The notes beneath the pieces are model-generated. The model had not been told where the DNA came from. It saw nothing but the letters and a program-made list of their open reading frames with translations, and did not search any database. The translations under genes and the position numbers were made by a program. Below are positions 43,271 through 52,578 of a stretch of 64,000 nt of DNA, in pieces; the stretch's first letter is position 1; each line of letters begins with the position of its first letter. The stretch lies in the NCBI GenBank assembly GCA_029263015.1, contig JAJCYI010000127.1, positions 1 through 64,000 on the forward strand. The letters are read 5' to 3'. The stretch is from Saprospiraceae bacterium (GTDB lineage Bacteria > Bacteroidota > Bacteroidia > Chitinophagales > Saprospiraceae).

Positions 43271-46200
43271 TCAACTCGCCTTCTTCGCAATCAATAAATA
43301 CAGCACCGGAATAATATACAGCGTCAAAACCGTCGCCATAAAAGTCCCGCCGATCACCACCATTGCCAAGGGTACATTTGCTTCTGAGCCATGAGATTGA
43401 CTGACGGCTGTTGGCAGCAGGGCGAATATGGTGGTACAGGCCGTCATTAAAACGGGGCGGAAACGGTCGCCTGCACCGTTCATGATGGCATCCATTTTCG
43501 GCTGGCCTTCTTTTACCAAATTATTGATCCGGTCAATTAATATATTGCCATAAGAAACGGCGACCCCCACCATCATGATCAGGCCCATGATGGACTGGAT
43601 GCTGTGATAGGTGTTCGTGAAATACATGATGGCAGCCACGCCGATCAGTCCCAATGGAAAAGCAAACATGATGATGAGCGGCTGGCGGAACGAACGGAAC
43701 AATGGCACGATGATGAGAAACGCCAGTACCACTGCCAGCACCAGTCCGAGACCCAGGTCACCAAAAGAAGATTGCATGACGGCTATTTCACCTTGAAAAT
43801 TCACTTCGTAACCTTTTGGGAATTCCATTTCATCCAGCAGGTCTTGTATTTTTTTGGAAAACGTGCCAATGTCTTCGCCCTCCACCGAGGCATAGACGTT
43901 GAACTCACGGGACAGGTTGTGGTGATTGATTTCCACAGGATTTGTGCTTTCAGTGATTTTGGAAAAATTGCGGAAAGGCACGGGTTTGTCATGTGTATTG
44001 CTGGCGGTCAAGACGTTACCGAAAATGGATTCGTCGTTGATGAGGTTTTCTGGGTAGGTAACACCGACGTAATAGTGATTGCCATTTTTTTCATCAATCC
44101 AAAAAGCCTTATCGTAAGTGGTCGAAGAGTTTAAAGCAGAGACAATATTCTTGATTGCATCCACTGGTTCGACACCTAGTTCGGCAGCTTTGATGCGGTC
44201 GAGGTCAATGTCTTTGGCAGGCTGGTCGAGGCGCTGGAGTACCCGCACGTCCCTCGCCGTGGGTATGGTTTTGATCGTGTCCCGAATGCGTTCGGCTATT
44301 TGGCGCAGCACTTTGAGGTCGTTTCCTTTCATCTGCACATCAATGGGAGCAGGCTTGCCGTCGTTGAGGGCAGCTGTGATGATGCCCCCTGTATTAAAGC
44401 TGATTTCGACACCTGGAAATTCAAAATGCAGGCGCTCTCGCAAAGTGGTCGCATAATCAAAAGTACTGCCCACATGATCCTCGATTAATTGCACACCTAT
44501 GAAACCATCCTGTGTACCTGAGTTTGGCGTATATGCTGCTGGCAGGTCGTAAAAGATGCCTGTGTTGGAAAATATCTGTGACAGGTCATCGCCGAGTTCT
44601 TCCCGCACCACTTCTTCTATTTCGGCCATGGTGGCTGTCGCTTCTTGCAGCGGCGTACCCGATTCTGTGCGGACGAGGATTTCCATTTGTCCGACATCTG
44701 TTTGGGGAAATAACTCGTATCCTTGGTTCATCATCAGGAACAATGCTCCACCGAACATCGTCGCAACGAGCAACAGAACGAGTGCATAAAACCGCAGCAC
44801 ATTCCTTAATGACCACAGGTAAAAAATTTTTGCTTTCTCCAGCAACCATTGAAACCAACCGAGCGCCCCCCGGTAAGATTTACCCTTTGAATCAGGCAGG
44901 TAATTCCTGAAAAAACGGGCAGCTGCAAGCGGCACCAAAGTCAGTGAAAAAATATAGGAGCCGATCATCGTTCCTGCCACCGTGATGGCTAGGGGCGAAA
45001 AAAGGAATTTAGCGATGCCCGAAAGAAACATAACTGGAAAGAAAACTACAATGACAACCAAGGTGGAAACAAGCACGGGATTGGCGACTTCTGTTGCTGC
45101 ATCCAGAGCTGCCTGCGTGGAACTTTTGCCCAGTCGGAGGTGTCGGTCCACATTTTCCAAAACGACGATGGAGTTGTCAACCAAAAGACCAAGCACCAAG
45201 GTCATGCCACCCAAAGTGATGCTGTTGATGGCCTGGCCGGTAAAATACAAAACGATAAAACCGAACAGCACCGACAGCGGCAGGCTGAGTGCGACAATGA
45301 AAGTAGAACGGAAATTTCCCAAAAACAAAAGCAGCACCAGAACCACAAAAATTAGTCCGAGCACACCCGCTTGAGTCAGGCCGGAAATGGCTTTCCGCAC
45401 ATAAGAGGACTGATCGAAAATAACGTCGAGATTTACATCATCCGGGAGTCGTTCCTTAAGTTTTGGCAGCGCCTTTTTCACTGCTTCCACTGAGGCGATG
45501 GTATTGGCGCCGGGGCGTTTGAAGATAGGGAGATAGACCTGTTCGTTGCCATCCACTCGTGCGATATTGGTCTGTATGGCGCTGGCATCTTCGGCCCGTC
45601 CGATGTCTTTTACATAAATAGGTTTACCATTTTTATATGTGATTACAATGTCGTTGAAGTCTTCCACTTTGACAATGAGGCCCTTGGCATCAATGCCGTA
45701 GTTGATGTCGCCTATCCTTGCGATACCAGAAGGGATCATCGTCGTGTTTCGCTGGATGGCATTATTGACTTCCAATTGGGATAGGCCGAGCGCTTCCAGT
45801 TTTAGGGGGTCCACATAAATATAAATGCGTCGCAACGAACCACCGTAGGCTGCTGGGGCAATGATGCCTTTCACCCCACTCAACATTTGCCGCAAGGCGT
45901 AATAGGCCACGTCATAAAGTTCCTTGCCACTCTTTATTTCACTGCTTACGGTGAGCAACATCAGAGGCTTGGAGGCCGTCGGGTCGAATGGCTGTACCAT
46001 TGGCGGCAGAGTACCGGGTGGCTGGTAGTACATATCCGACATGGCATAGGAGGAGGTATTAGCCATGGCCTCAGCAGGATCTACTTCTTCGTTGTAATAA
46101 TTGGTAACGATGCTGACACCCATGATACTTTTGGAGAGCTGCTTTTCGATACCGGGCGACTGCCCCGTCCAGCGTTCCATGCGACTGGTAATGTCTTTTT

Positions 46201-46372
46201 CGACCACCTCGGCGGGCATCCCAGGGTACAATGTCAAAATCTGCATCGCCGATTTTTTAAACTGTGGCAGTATGTCGACAGGCATGCGTGGAATCAGCAC
46301 CGAGGCCAATACGCCGACAATGATGGCCATTACCACGATGAGGTAAGGATTTTTAAATGAGATTTTTATCAT
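43271..46372 (-). CDS. RND superfamily efflux pump permease
   Basis: 1033 residues, twelve-helix RND layout with two large periplasmic loops (about 40-330 and 560-860). First helix at 9-28, VDILPQF (32-38). The fourth helix carries GLLVDNSIVVLEN with Asp399 but Asn400 where AcrB-type pumps have a second aspartate. The single acidic residue is closer to heavy-metal pumps, but the rest (FKRPGANTIASVEAVKKALP, MNQGYELFPQTDVGQ) fits the general hydrophobe/amphiphile class. Substrate is therefore uncertain. It works with the HlyD-like and TolC-like proteins encoded downstream. Confidence 0.92.
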   Translation of the reverse strand: MIKISFKNPYLIVVMAIIVGVLASVLIPRMPVDILPQFKKSAMQILTLYPGMPAEVVEKDITSRMERWTGQSPGIEKQLSKSIMGVSIVTNYYNEEVDPAEAMANTSSYAMSDMYYQPPGTLPPMVQPFDPTASKPLMLLTVSSEIKSGKELYDVAYYALRQMLSGVKGIIAPAAYGGSLRRIYIYVDPLKLEALGLSQLEVNNAIQRNTTMIPSGIARIGDINYGIDAKGLIVKVEDFNDIVITYKNGKPIYVKDIGRAEDASAIQTNIARVDGNEQVYLPIFKRPGANTIASVEAVKKALPKLKERLPDDVNLDVIFDQSSYVRKAISGLTQAGVLGLIFVVLVLLLFLGNFRSTFIVALSLPLSVLFGFIVLYFTGQAINSITLGGMTLVLGLLVDNSIVVLENVDRHLRLGKSSTQAALDAATEVANPVLVSTLVVIVVFFPVMFLSGIAKFLFSPLAITVAGTMIGSYIFSLTLVPLAAARFFRNYLPDSKGKSYRGALGWFQWLLEKAKIFYLWSLRNVLRFYALVLLLVATMFGGALFLMMNQGYELFPQTDVGQMEILVRTESGTPLQEATATMAEIEEVVREELGDDLSQIFSNTGIFYDLPAAYTPNSGTQDGFIGVQLIEDHVGSTFDYATTLRERLHFEFPGVEISFNTGGIITAALNDGKPAPIDVQMKGNDLKVLRQIAERIRDTIKTIPTARDVRVLQRLDQPAKDIDLDRIKAAELGVEPVDAIKNIVSALNSSTTYDKAFWIDEKNGNHYYVGVTYPENLINDESIFGNVLTASNTHDKPVPFRNFSKITESTNPVEINHHNLSREFNVYASVEGEDIGTFSKKIQDLLDEMEFPKGYEVNFQGEIAVMQSSFGDLGLGLVLAVVLAFLIIVPLFRSFRQPLIIMFAFPLGLIGVAAIMYFTNTYHSIQSIMGLIMMVGVAVSYGNILIDRINNLVKEGQPKMDAIMNGAGDRFRPVLMTACTTIFALLPTAVSQSHGSEANVPLAMVVIGGTFMATVLTLYIIPVLYLLIAKKAS

Positions 46373-46589
46373 TAATAACAGTTTAACTCCACCAGTGACG
46401 TATTATCGAATTGACGGTTCGATATGTTTGTTTGCCAAATCAATGTCTGGCAACGAAAAAGCGGCGATAGAAAATAGAGCGGTTGGGAGCAGTGGTAAAT
46501 GGTGCAATTACCAAAGGCCAGAAATGACCATTCAGCACTGCTTACTTCTGATGAAGCAATAGGGAACTGTTCCCAAATGAAGAAGAGAA

Positions 46590-46988
46590 TTAAACTAACG
46601 GAGGGCCTCGGAGTGCATTGGCAGATATGGGCGGGCCAGAATTACAACGTACATCTGGGAAAAGAGAATATTCGTTTTGGTAATACCTCTCGGGCAAAGG
46701 AAGAAAGTCAAGGAAGACTGCAACGATTGGCGTTGTCTTTAAAACCGTTTTTTCAAAGTTCTTTTGTGGTAATTGAAATGCACTCACCACTTCCGAAATA
46801 TGTTTGCAGTGCATCATCGGAAAATAAGTGGGCTTGTCACTTATGTATGTTTTCCGTAGCTCGCAAGGGCTCGGACCATCGTGTTCATTATGTTCGTGCC
46901 CGCCGGGATGTGCTATACACAACTCCTGCCAAGGAAACAGGAGTATGCTCATAAGTAGAAGTAAACATATGGAAGTGAAACGATGCAT
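46590..46988 (-). CDS. Small secreted His-rich protein upstream of the RND pump
   Basis: 132 residues from ATG at 46988. Signal peptide FTSICLLLLMSILLFPWQEL, then a histidine-rich patch HPGGHEHNEHD directly after the cleavage region, one CELRK and MMHCKH motif, and a C terminus SGPPISANALRGPPLV. Small proteins ending in a GPPxxxxxLRGPP-like tail occur next to metal or drug efflux genes in Bacteroidota; I know no function for them. The His/Cys content suggests metal binding in the periplasm (inference). It is probably co-transcribed with the pump 217 bp downstream. An open frame on the opposite strand (46499-46954) has no support. Confidence 0.6.
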   Translation of the reverse strand: MHRFTSICLLLLMSILLFPWQELCIAHPGGHEHNEHDGPSPCELRKTYISDKPTYFPMMHCKHISEVVSAFQLPQKNFEKTVLKTTPIVAVFLDFLPLPERYYQNEYSLFPDVRCNSGPPISANALRGPPLV

Positions 46989-47049
46989 AGGATGCAAATG
47001 TATAATATTGTGGTGAATATAAAAAAGTCTCTGGCTGTTTGTTCGTTTC

Positions 47050-49005
47050 TTAGTCTTTCAATAAACGCTGGTTGTAAGTGTTTTCCTCGCTTCTAATTTT
47101 CAACCAATAAATCCCTGCTGTCAGGGAGGCTGTTTGCAGGATGAGGCTATTTTGTCCAGCAGGAATATTTCGATCAAGAATGCGCTGACCGGTAGTTGAA
47201 TACAGTTCCAAATGTGCCTGTATTTTTATTGGTTGGTCAAAATTTATCAATAAATATTCATGGGCTGGGCTGGGATAAACCGTTATTTTATTGCCAGCAA
47301 GATCAATTGTGCTATTTGCACCTTCTGTGTTGAAAGCCCATACGGCACTTATGCTTTCGCCACAGCCGTTAAGTGCAGTGACTTTCCAAAAATATTGCTT
47401 GTCCAGTTCCAATGGACCACTCAGGGTATAAAAATTATCTGCTGTTTCACCACTAAAAACAAGTGTGTTTTCAAAATCCATTTCATTAGTGGCAATTTCT
47501 AATCTGTAACTCTCGGCTCCATCCGATTCACTCCATGCGAAATTGATATCATTGTAAGCAACAGTACTGTTTTCAATAGGGGAATCAATTGATGAAATGG
47601 CAGTCGGAGCATCATCTGCCCGAATGGAGACTGAGGTTGACTGGTTAGTTGTGCCGTCATCAGCGAGGATAGCAAATAGTTCAAAATGGCCATCTGTGCT
47701 CATTATATCAGTGAGGGAAACGGTAACAACATCACCTGGCATAGCGGGATTTGGACTGAATGAGACTGTTGCCTGGAGGTTGGAAAGGTCTGCTTCCAAC
47801 ATAACGCCACCCACAGAAAAACCACCTCCAAGGTTCATTTCAAATGAAACATCATCTCCAGCACAAACAATAAACTCGTCTTCGCTAAGGTCTAAATATG
47901 CGGTAACTGTTTCGGGCAATTTTTCAATTACAAAAAGGCCGTATTGCATATCCGACAATAAGATATTTCCCGATGGGAGAAAAGGATATATACCCCAATT
48001 GCCTGCATACCAAGCTTCGTTGGCGTCAGGATAAGTGTCATATTCGGCCACCCTGACTGGATTTAGTGGATTGCTTATATCATAAACTTGCATGCCGTCA
48101 TAATAGTGGGAAAGATAGAGCAAGCCATCTTTTACCATGCAATTGTGGGGTATTTCATTTTCCCATAAATCTGGGCTGAAAAGTACTTCAACCTTCAAAT
48201 CAGTTGGATCAGTTACATTTACGACTTTGATTTGGGAGCCGTGGTTTTCATCACAGAGAAAATAGTATTGTCCATCTTCCGACAACCACCCAGAATGGTT
48301 GTAGCCAGCTTCTTGATAATCTGTCATGGTACCCAATACGATTGGGTTTTCAGCATCAGTAAAATCAACCATCCATAAACCACTGTTGGCACAATTCATA
48401 AAACCTATGTTATTCTCAACGTAGGCATCATGAACATAGGGCAACTGAAATCCAGGCTGGGGGTAGGTGGCCATAAAGACCGGCTCCGCTGGATTTGAAA
48501 TATCGAGCACCGTTGTTTTATTTCCTTTTCCGACAATATAAAGCCTTGCCTGTGGCGTATCTATAAACATATTGTGGGAGGTAACGACAAATTCATTGGA
48601 GCTGTAAACTTGGACAGCAGTGTCCGGCAACATAGACAAATCAATAATCTGGAGGGTGCTGCTACTCCCTTCATCGGCTACGCAATACAGGTAGTCTTGA
48701 TAAACCTTCATGTCGCGGTGAGACAGAAAAAACCCGCCGTCCGAACCTTCGATGCGTTGTACTTCGGTTGGAGTCGTAGGATCTGTAACGTCAAGAATAT
48801 GGATGGCTTCCGTTGAGCCGATGATTGCGAATTCGTGGCCGTTATTGGCATAACCCCAAACATCATTGTAGCGACTGTTAAATGAACTCGTTTCAACAAG
48901 GTCATCGTCCTGCCAGTTGCTCAGCATATTCGCCTGGGATTGTGAGTAAGTGTTTGCCGTAGCGAACATTAATAAGAAAACAGTGGAGTACATTATTGCT
49001 TTCAT
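47050..49005 (-). CDS. LVIVD-repeat (choice-of-anchor B) protein with T9SS sorting domain
   Basis: 651 residues. Signal peptide MKAIMYSTVFLLMFATANTYS at the start. From about 35 to 370 there are repeated blades of the type HILDVTDPTTPTEV, TVLDISNPAEPV, KVVNVTDPTDL and QVYDISNPLNPV, which build an LVIVD beta-propeller of the choice-of-anchor B class. A beta-sandwich region and a fibronectin-like module (SIDSPIENSTVAYNDINFAW) follow, then a type A Por sorting domain: ITVYPSPAHEYLLINF, LELYSTTGQRIL and the last residues GIYWLKIRSEENTYNQRLLKD in outline. Exported by the type IX system; function unknown. Confidence 0.9.
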   Translation of the reverse strand: MKAIMYSTVFLLMFATANTYSQSQANMLSNWQDDDLVETSSFNSRYNDVWGYANNGHEFAIIGSTEAIHILDVTDPTTPTEVQRIEGSDGGFFLSHRDMKVYQDYLYCVADEGSSSTLQIIDLSMLPDTAVQVYSSNEFVVTSHNMFIDTPQARLYIVGKGNKTTVLDISNPAEPVFMATYPQPGFQLPYVHDAYVENNIGFMNCANSGLWMVDFTDAENPIVLGTMTDYQEAGYNHSGWLSEDGQYYFLCDENHGSQIKVVNVTDPTDLKVEVLFSPDLWENEIPHNCMVKDGLLYLSHYYDGMQVYDISNPLNPVRVAEYDTYPDANEAWYAGNWGIYPFLPSGNILLSDMQYGLFVIEKLPETVTAYLDLSEDEFIVCAGDDVSFEMNLGGGFSVGGVMLEADLSNLQATVSFSPNPAMPGDVVTVSLTDIMSTDGHFELFAILADDGTTNQSTSVSIRADDAPTAISSIDSPIENSTVAYNDINFAWSESDGAESYRLEIATNEMDFENTLVFSGETADNFYTLSGPLELDKQYFWKVTALNGCGESISAVWAFNTEGANSTIDLAGNKITVYPSPAHEYLLINFDQPIKIQAHLELYSTTGQRILDRNIPAGQNSLILQTASLTAGIYWLKIRSEENTYNQRLLKD

Positions 49006-49421
49006 AAGTACAGGAATTATTGGTTAATGAAAGCTGCAAGGTCGGAAATTTATAGCTTACTAAGCTGGTGATTTTTGCAATGAGGATGGCAATCCATCTG
49101 CTTGTCCTTACTATTTCACAATAAATATTTTTGTGAGGACTGATCTCTATCTGTTTTGTCAATTAGGGTCATATAGGAAAAGTTCTTAAATTCTGGTTAA
49201 CAGGTTTCATTATTTAAAACGTTGATTTTAAAAAGAATATACAATGTATTTTTTATGAAATTAATAGTATTTCGCTTTACAAACCTTGTTTATTGTACCC
49301 TCAAAAAATGGGTTTGACTTTTATGTTTGCCGCTGGTAAGTATATGATTATAATCCTATGGTTTTGTTTTTTGACCCTGTAATTATTAAGGAATCGGATT
49401 CCTTTTTTTTTTGAAAAAGAA
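49006..49421. other. Non-coding gap between the LVIVD gene and fabI
   Basis: AT-rich sequence without a supported gene. It should carry the promoter of the LVIVD-repeat gene, but no clear TAnnTTTG box was found. Its right end leads into the fabI terminator. Confidence 0.5.
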
Positions 49422-49452
49422 AGAGCTGTTAGCACCAATTGCTAACAGCTCT
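49422..49452 (-). terminator. Rho-independent terminator of fabI
   Basis: AGAGCTGTTAGCA (49422-49434) pairs perfectly with TGCTAACAGCTCT (49440-49452), loop 5 nt. On the minus strand it is followed by TTTCTTTTT, giving a classical intrinsic terminator 25 bp after the fabI stop. Confidence 0.92.
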
Positions 49453-49476
49453 CAATATGCTCGGTATAGATATATT

Positions 49477-50280
49477 TTACAGCCCTATAATAGCTGGGTT
49501 CAATCCCATGTTGGAAAATCCGCCGTCGTGATACAAGTTCTGCATGGTCACCATCTTGGCGAGGTCAGAAAACAGGAACACACAGTAATCTGCGCAGGCT
49601 TCAGCTGAGGCATTCCCAAGTGGGGACATTTTATCAGCATAATCAAAAAACTCCTGGAATCCTTTCACCCCACTTCCCGCGGTTGTCCAAGTTGGGGACT
49701 GCGAGACTGTATTCACACGGACTTTGTTTTTTGTTCCAAAATGATAGCCGAAGCTCCGAGCAAAACTTTCCAGCAATGCTTTTGATTCGGCCATTTCACT
49801 ATAATCGGGAAACACCCGTTGGGCAGCGATGTAGGTCAGAGCAGTAATACTTCCCCATTCATTCATGTGGTCGTTTTGATATAACTCCTGCATGACCCGG
49901 TGGAAAGATATGGCGCTGATATCAAAGGTCTTGTGCATCCAATCATATTTGATGTTGGTGTATTCCCGTTTTTTCCGAACGTTTAGCGACATGCCGATGG
50001 AGTGCAGCACAAAATCAATTTTACCGCCAAAATGCTCACCGGACTGTTTGAAAAGATTGGAGATGTCTTCCTCAGAAGTAGCATCAGCGGGAATGATGGG
50101 CGCATTCAATTTTTCGCCAAGCTCATCGATTTTACCAAAACGCAAGGCTACGGGAGCATTGGTCAGTACCAATTTTGCACCTTCTTCGTGACAGCGTTCC
50201 GCTACCTTCCATGCAATCGATTGTTCGTCAAGAGCGCCAAAAATGACCCCTGTTTTTCCTTGTAGTAGGTTGTTTGCCAT
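49477..50280 (-). CDS. fabI: Enoyl-[acyl-carrier-protein] reductase (NADH)
   Basis: 267 residues, FabI-type SDR. Cofactor-binding start LLQGKTGVIFGALDEQSIAW, then DFVLHSIGMSLN and the catalytic set Tyr150 (LTYIAAQ), Tyr160 and Lys167 (FPDYSEMAESKA) with the Tyr-x6-Lys spacing of FabI. VNTVSQSPTWTTAGSGVKGF follows, and the C terminus GLNPAIIGL is as expected for the family. It catalyses the last reduction in the fatty-acid elongation cycle. Monocistronic by layout: own terminator downstream and a palindromic element upstream. Confidence 0.95.
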   Translation of the reverse strand: MANNLLQGKTGVIFGALDEQSIAWKVAERCHEEGAKLVLTNAPVALRFGKIDELGEKLNAPIIPADATSEEDISNLFKQSGEHFGGKIDFVLHSIGMSLNVRKKREYTNIKYDWMHKTFDISAISFHRVMQELYQNDHMNEWGSITALTYIAAQRVFPDYSEMAESKALLESFARSFGYHFGTKNKVRVNTVSQSPTWTTAGSGVKGFQEFFDYADKMSPLGNASAEACADYCVFLFSDLAKMVTMQNLYHDGGFSNMGLNPAIIGL

Positions 50281-50290
50281 AAGTATTGTC

Positions 50291-50461
50291 TTAGAAGTTG
50301 TTTAAAGTTATTCCGATGGCCTAAATGTAAACCATTGATCCTCAAATACTTCAGCTATTTTTCGTCTCGTAACTTTGGCTACGAAACTCTAAATGAGCTT
50401 CGCCTTGGGAATCAAGCATTTAATATTTATTTTCATCGCAAAACTTTGAACAACTTCTTAA
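50291..50461. repeat. MITE-like about 170-nt imperfect palindrome between fabI and DUF58 gene
   Basis: The arm AGAAGTTGTTTAAAGTT (50293-50309) is repeated inverted at 50442-50458 with one mismatch. Complementarity continues imperfectly inward, with a central CGTAACTTTGGCTACG hairpin. No ORF is inside. The end sequence GTTTAAAGTTATTCC is shared with the element at 34372-34534. It fills the divergent promoter region of two genes. Confidence 0.7.
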
Positions 50462-50463
50462 AG

Positions 50464-50471
50464 TATATTTG
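50464..50471 (+). promoter_or_regulatory. TAnnTTTG promoter box of the DUF58 gene
   Basis: TATATTTG on the plus strand, 46 bp before the ATG at 50518. A TTTG at 50445-50448 lies 15 nt upstream, a little short of the usual spacing, and within the right arm of the palindromic element. Confidence 0.4.
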
Positions 50472-50517
50472 AAATTGCGAATGCAAAAGAAGGAAATTTC
50501 TTCCGTAATTTGCAATC

Positions 50518-51840
50518 ATGCGAAACCTCTACTTGACCAACCGCTTTTTTGGACTTTGTGGCAGCATCGCGTTATTCTTCCTATTGAGCTACCTGGTTTC
50601 GTTTTGGTTTCCAGTGGCGCTCACCTTTTTTGTTTTAATGGTGGCACTCACTTTTGCCGACATATTTTTATTATTCCGTAAAAACACGTTGGTCAATGCT
50701 TCCCGGAGATTGCCAAAATTATTTTCGTTAGGTGATGCGAACAGCGTGCATCTTAATATTTCCAACCAATCACCCCTCCTGTTGAAATTGACTGTTGTAG
50801 ATGAGTTGCCGTACCAGTTTCAAGAAAGGGGTTTTGAGATGGAATTGGAAATAGGAGCTGGGGACGACCAAGTGATTGCATATGAACTTACTCCCTCGGA
50901 ACGTGGCGTCTATGAGTTTGGTGTCATTAATTTGTTTGCTTCTACTAAGTACAACCTTGTACAACGCCGCTTCAAAGCTGGCCAAGCCATGCGTGTACCT
51001 GTTTACCCTTCTGTCATTCAAATGAAGCAGTATGAAATGCTGGCATTTAACAGGTTCAGTTCTCAAGAAGGTTTGCGTAAAATCCGCCGCATTGGCCATA
51101 GTTATGAATTTGACCAAATAAAAAACTATGTGCGTGGCGATGATTACCGAAGCGTCAACTGGAAGGCCACAGGCCGTATGAGCAGATTGATGGTCAATCA
51201 ATACGAGGACGAGCGTTCGCAACAAGTCTATTCTTTGATTGACAAAAGCAGGGCCATGAAAATGCCGTTCAACAATTTAAGTTTGGTGGATTATGCGATC
51301 AACACCAGCCTCGCTATTACCAACATTGCGCTCAAGAAATATGACAAGGCAGGCCTGATTACTTTTTCTGATAAAATAGGCGCCACGATCAAAGCTGACC
51401 GCAGGGCCAACCAGTTGAACAAGATTTTACATGCACTCTATAAAGAAAAGGCCCGACCGCTGGAGGCCAACTACGAACTGCTTTACCACATTGCCAGGAA
51501 ACTCATCAATGGGCGCAGCTTGATTCTTTTGTACACTAATTTTGAAAGCATGTATGCACTGGACAGGGTGCTCTCTTTATTGCGTCGAATCAATAAGTTT
51601 CACCTGTTGGTGGTTATATTTTTTGAAAATACAGAAGTACAGGATTTTGTAAAAAAAGAAGTAGGAACGATCCAAGGAATTTATACCAATACTATTGCGC
51701 GTAAATTTTTGGCAGAAAAAAGAGCCATGGCCCAGAAACTTGCCCAGCATGGTATTCAGACAATTCTCACGCGTCCTGAAGACCTTTCCATGCATACCAT
51801 CAATAAATATTTGGAATTGAAATCGAGAGGGATGATTTAG
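50518..51840 (+). CDS. DUF58 domain protein
   Basis: 440 residues. Two hydrophobic helices at about 10-28 and 32-52 anchor it in the membrane. A beta-rich region follows, then the DUF58 core RRIGHSYEFDQIKNYVRGDD with DYRSVNWKATGR and QQVYSLIDKSRAMKM; the latter resembles a vWA fold strand (DKSRAM). DUF58 proteins usually accompany MoxR AAA ATPases and vWA proteins, but no MoxR gene is adjacent here. Function is undefined, possibly envelope homeostasis. It converges with the next gene, leaving only 25 bp. Confidence 0.88.
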   Translation: MRNLYLTNRFFGLCGSIALFFLLSYLVSFWFPVALTFFVLMVALTFADIFLLFRKNTLVNASRRLPKLFSLGDANSVHLNISNQSPLLLKLTVVDELPYQFQERGFEMELEIGAGDDQVIAYELTPSERGVYEFGVINLFASTKYNLVQRRFKAGQAMRVPVYPSVIQMKQYEMLAFNRFSSQEGLRKIRRIGHSYEFDQIKNYVRGDDYRSVNWKATGRMSRLMVNQYEDERSQQVYSLIDKSRAMKMPFNNLSLVDYAINTSLAITNIALKKYDKAGLITFSDKIGATIKADRRANQLNKILHALYKEKARPLEANYELLYHIARKLINGRSLILLYTNFESMYALDRVLSLLRRINKFHLLVVIFFENTEVQDFVKKEVGTIQGIYTNTIARKFLAEKRAMAQKLAQHGIQTILTRPEDLSMHTINKYLELKSRGMI

Positions 51841-51865
51841 GGGTTCTAAATTAGCTTTTAAAGTT

Positions 51866-52276
51866 TCAACTGAAATATCGCATCAAATAAGAAATGATGT
51901 TGTAAACATTTTCTCGCGCATAAGTGGCGGTCGCCTTATCGGTGAAAGTTTCATCTGAGTCGGTGAGGTTCATTGTCGCAATGAAGATAAAATTAGAAAC
52001 AAGCGATATAAATATTACTCGCCGCTCAGAGTAGGGGATTTCGTATTTCCTAAAATACCTGAGCAGGTATTTGCTAATATAAATGGCCATTTGTCGAACA
52101 TTAGCGGCTTGCATCTGCTCGGAAGTAATTTCGTTGTCGTGGATGAAAGAGGAATAATACTGCCGGAGGCTACGGTGGGCAAGTTTCATGGCAAGGTTAT
52201 ATCTTCCGCCCATGATAGCGCCGTCAATTCTTGCCAGGTCTTTGTTTAGTCTTTCTGTATTCCAATGAAATGCCAT
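51866..52276 (-). CDS. Conserved-looking hypothetical protein, helical
   Basis: 136 residues, mostly alpha-helical and soluble, with a mild hydrophobic stretch at about 93-105 (VIFISLVSNFIFIATMNL). The wording DGAIMGGRYNLAMKLAHRSLRQYY followed by KYLLRYFRKYEI is reminiscent of the helical C-terminal module found in some abortive-infection proteins, but the match is too weak to assign. No catalytic motif is seen. It is monocistronic, converging with the DUF58 gene, and a TATTTTTG box lies about 106 bp upstream at 52382-52389. Confidence 0.6.
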   Translation of the reverse strand: MAFHWNTERLNKDLARIDGAIMGGRYNLAMKLAHRSLRQYYSSFIHDNEITSEQMQAANVRQMAIYISKYLLRYFRKYEIPYSERRVIFISLVSNFIFIATMNLTDSDETFTDKATATYARENVYNIISYLMRYFS

Positions 52277-52578
52277 GATTGTTCAGTCTTCAATTTGGTA
52301 GAGGTAGTTTTTTTCTTTTCAATAACGTTCCAAACACCTAAAAGTCGCTTACTGAATAAAGTTTTTTTATTGAATTGTTAGCAAAAATACAGTTTGTATG
52401 CGAGATCACACGATTTTATTGAAATGGGGAGAGCGGAGTCGATGTAAAAAGTGGGCTGTTTGTAACCTCTTTATTATTCCTTCCCGTCCATACTGGCGAC
52501 ATCAATTATTAAACATGGAATAGCTTTTTTAATTTTTTATCGAAAACTATTTCATACAAATGTTAAAAGAAAGTAGCC
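52277..52578. other. Divergent intergenic region
   Basis: About 300 bp between two divergently oriented small genes. On the minus strand TATTTTTG (52382-52389) fits a Bacteroidota -7 box for the hypothetical gene at 51866-52276. No other signal is recognised. Confidence 0.4.

Noticed and set aside
46499-46954. 151-codon plus-strand frame opposite the small secreted protein
   Set aside because: The minus-strand frame has a signal peptide, a His-rich patch and a family-like C terminus; the plus-strand frame has none.
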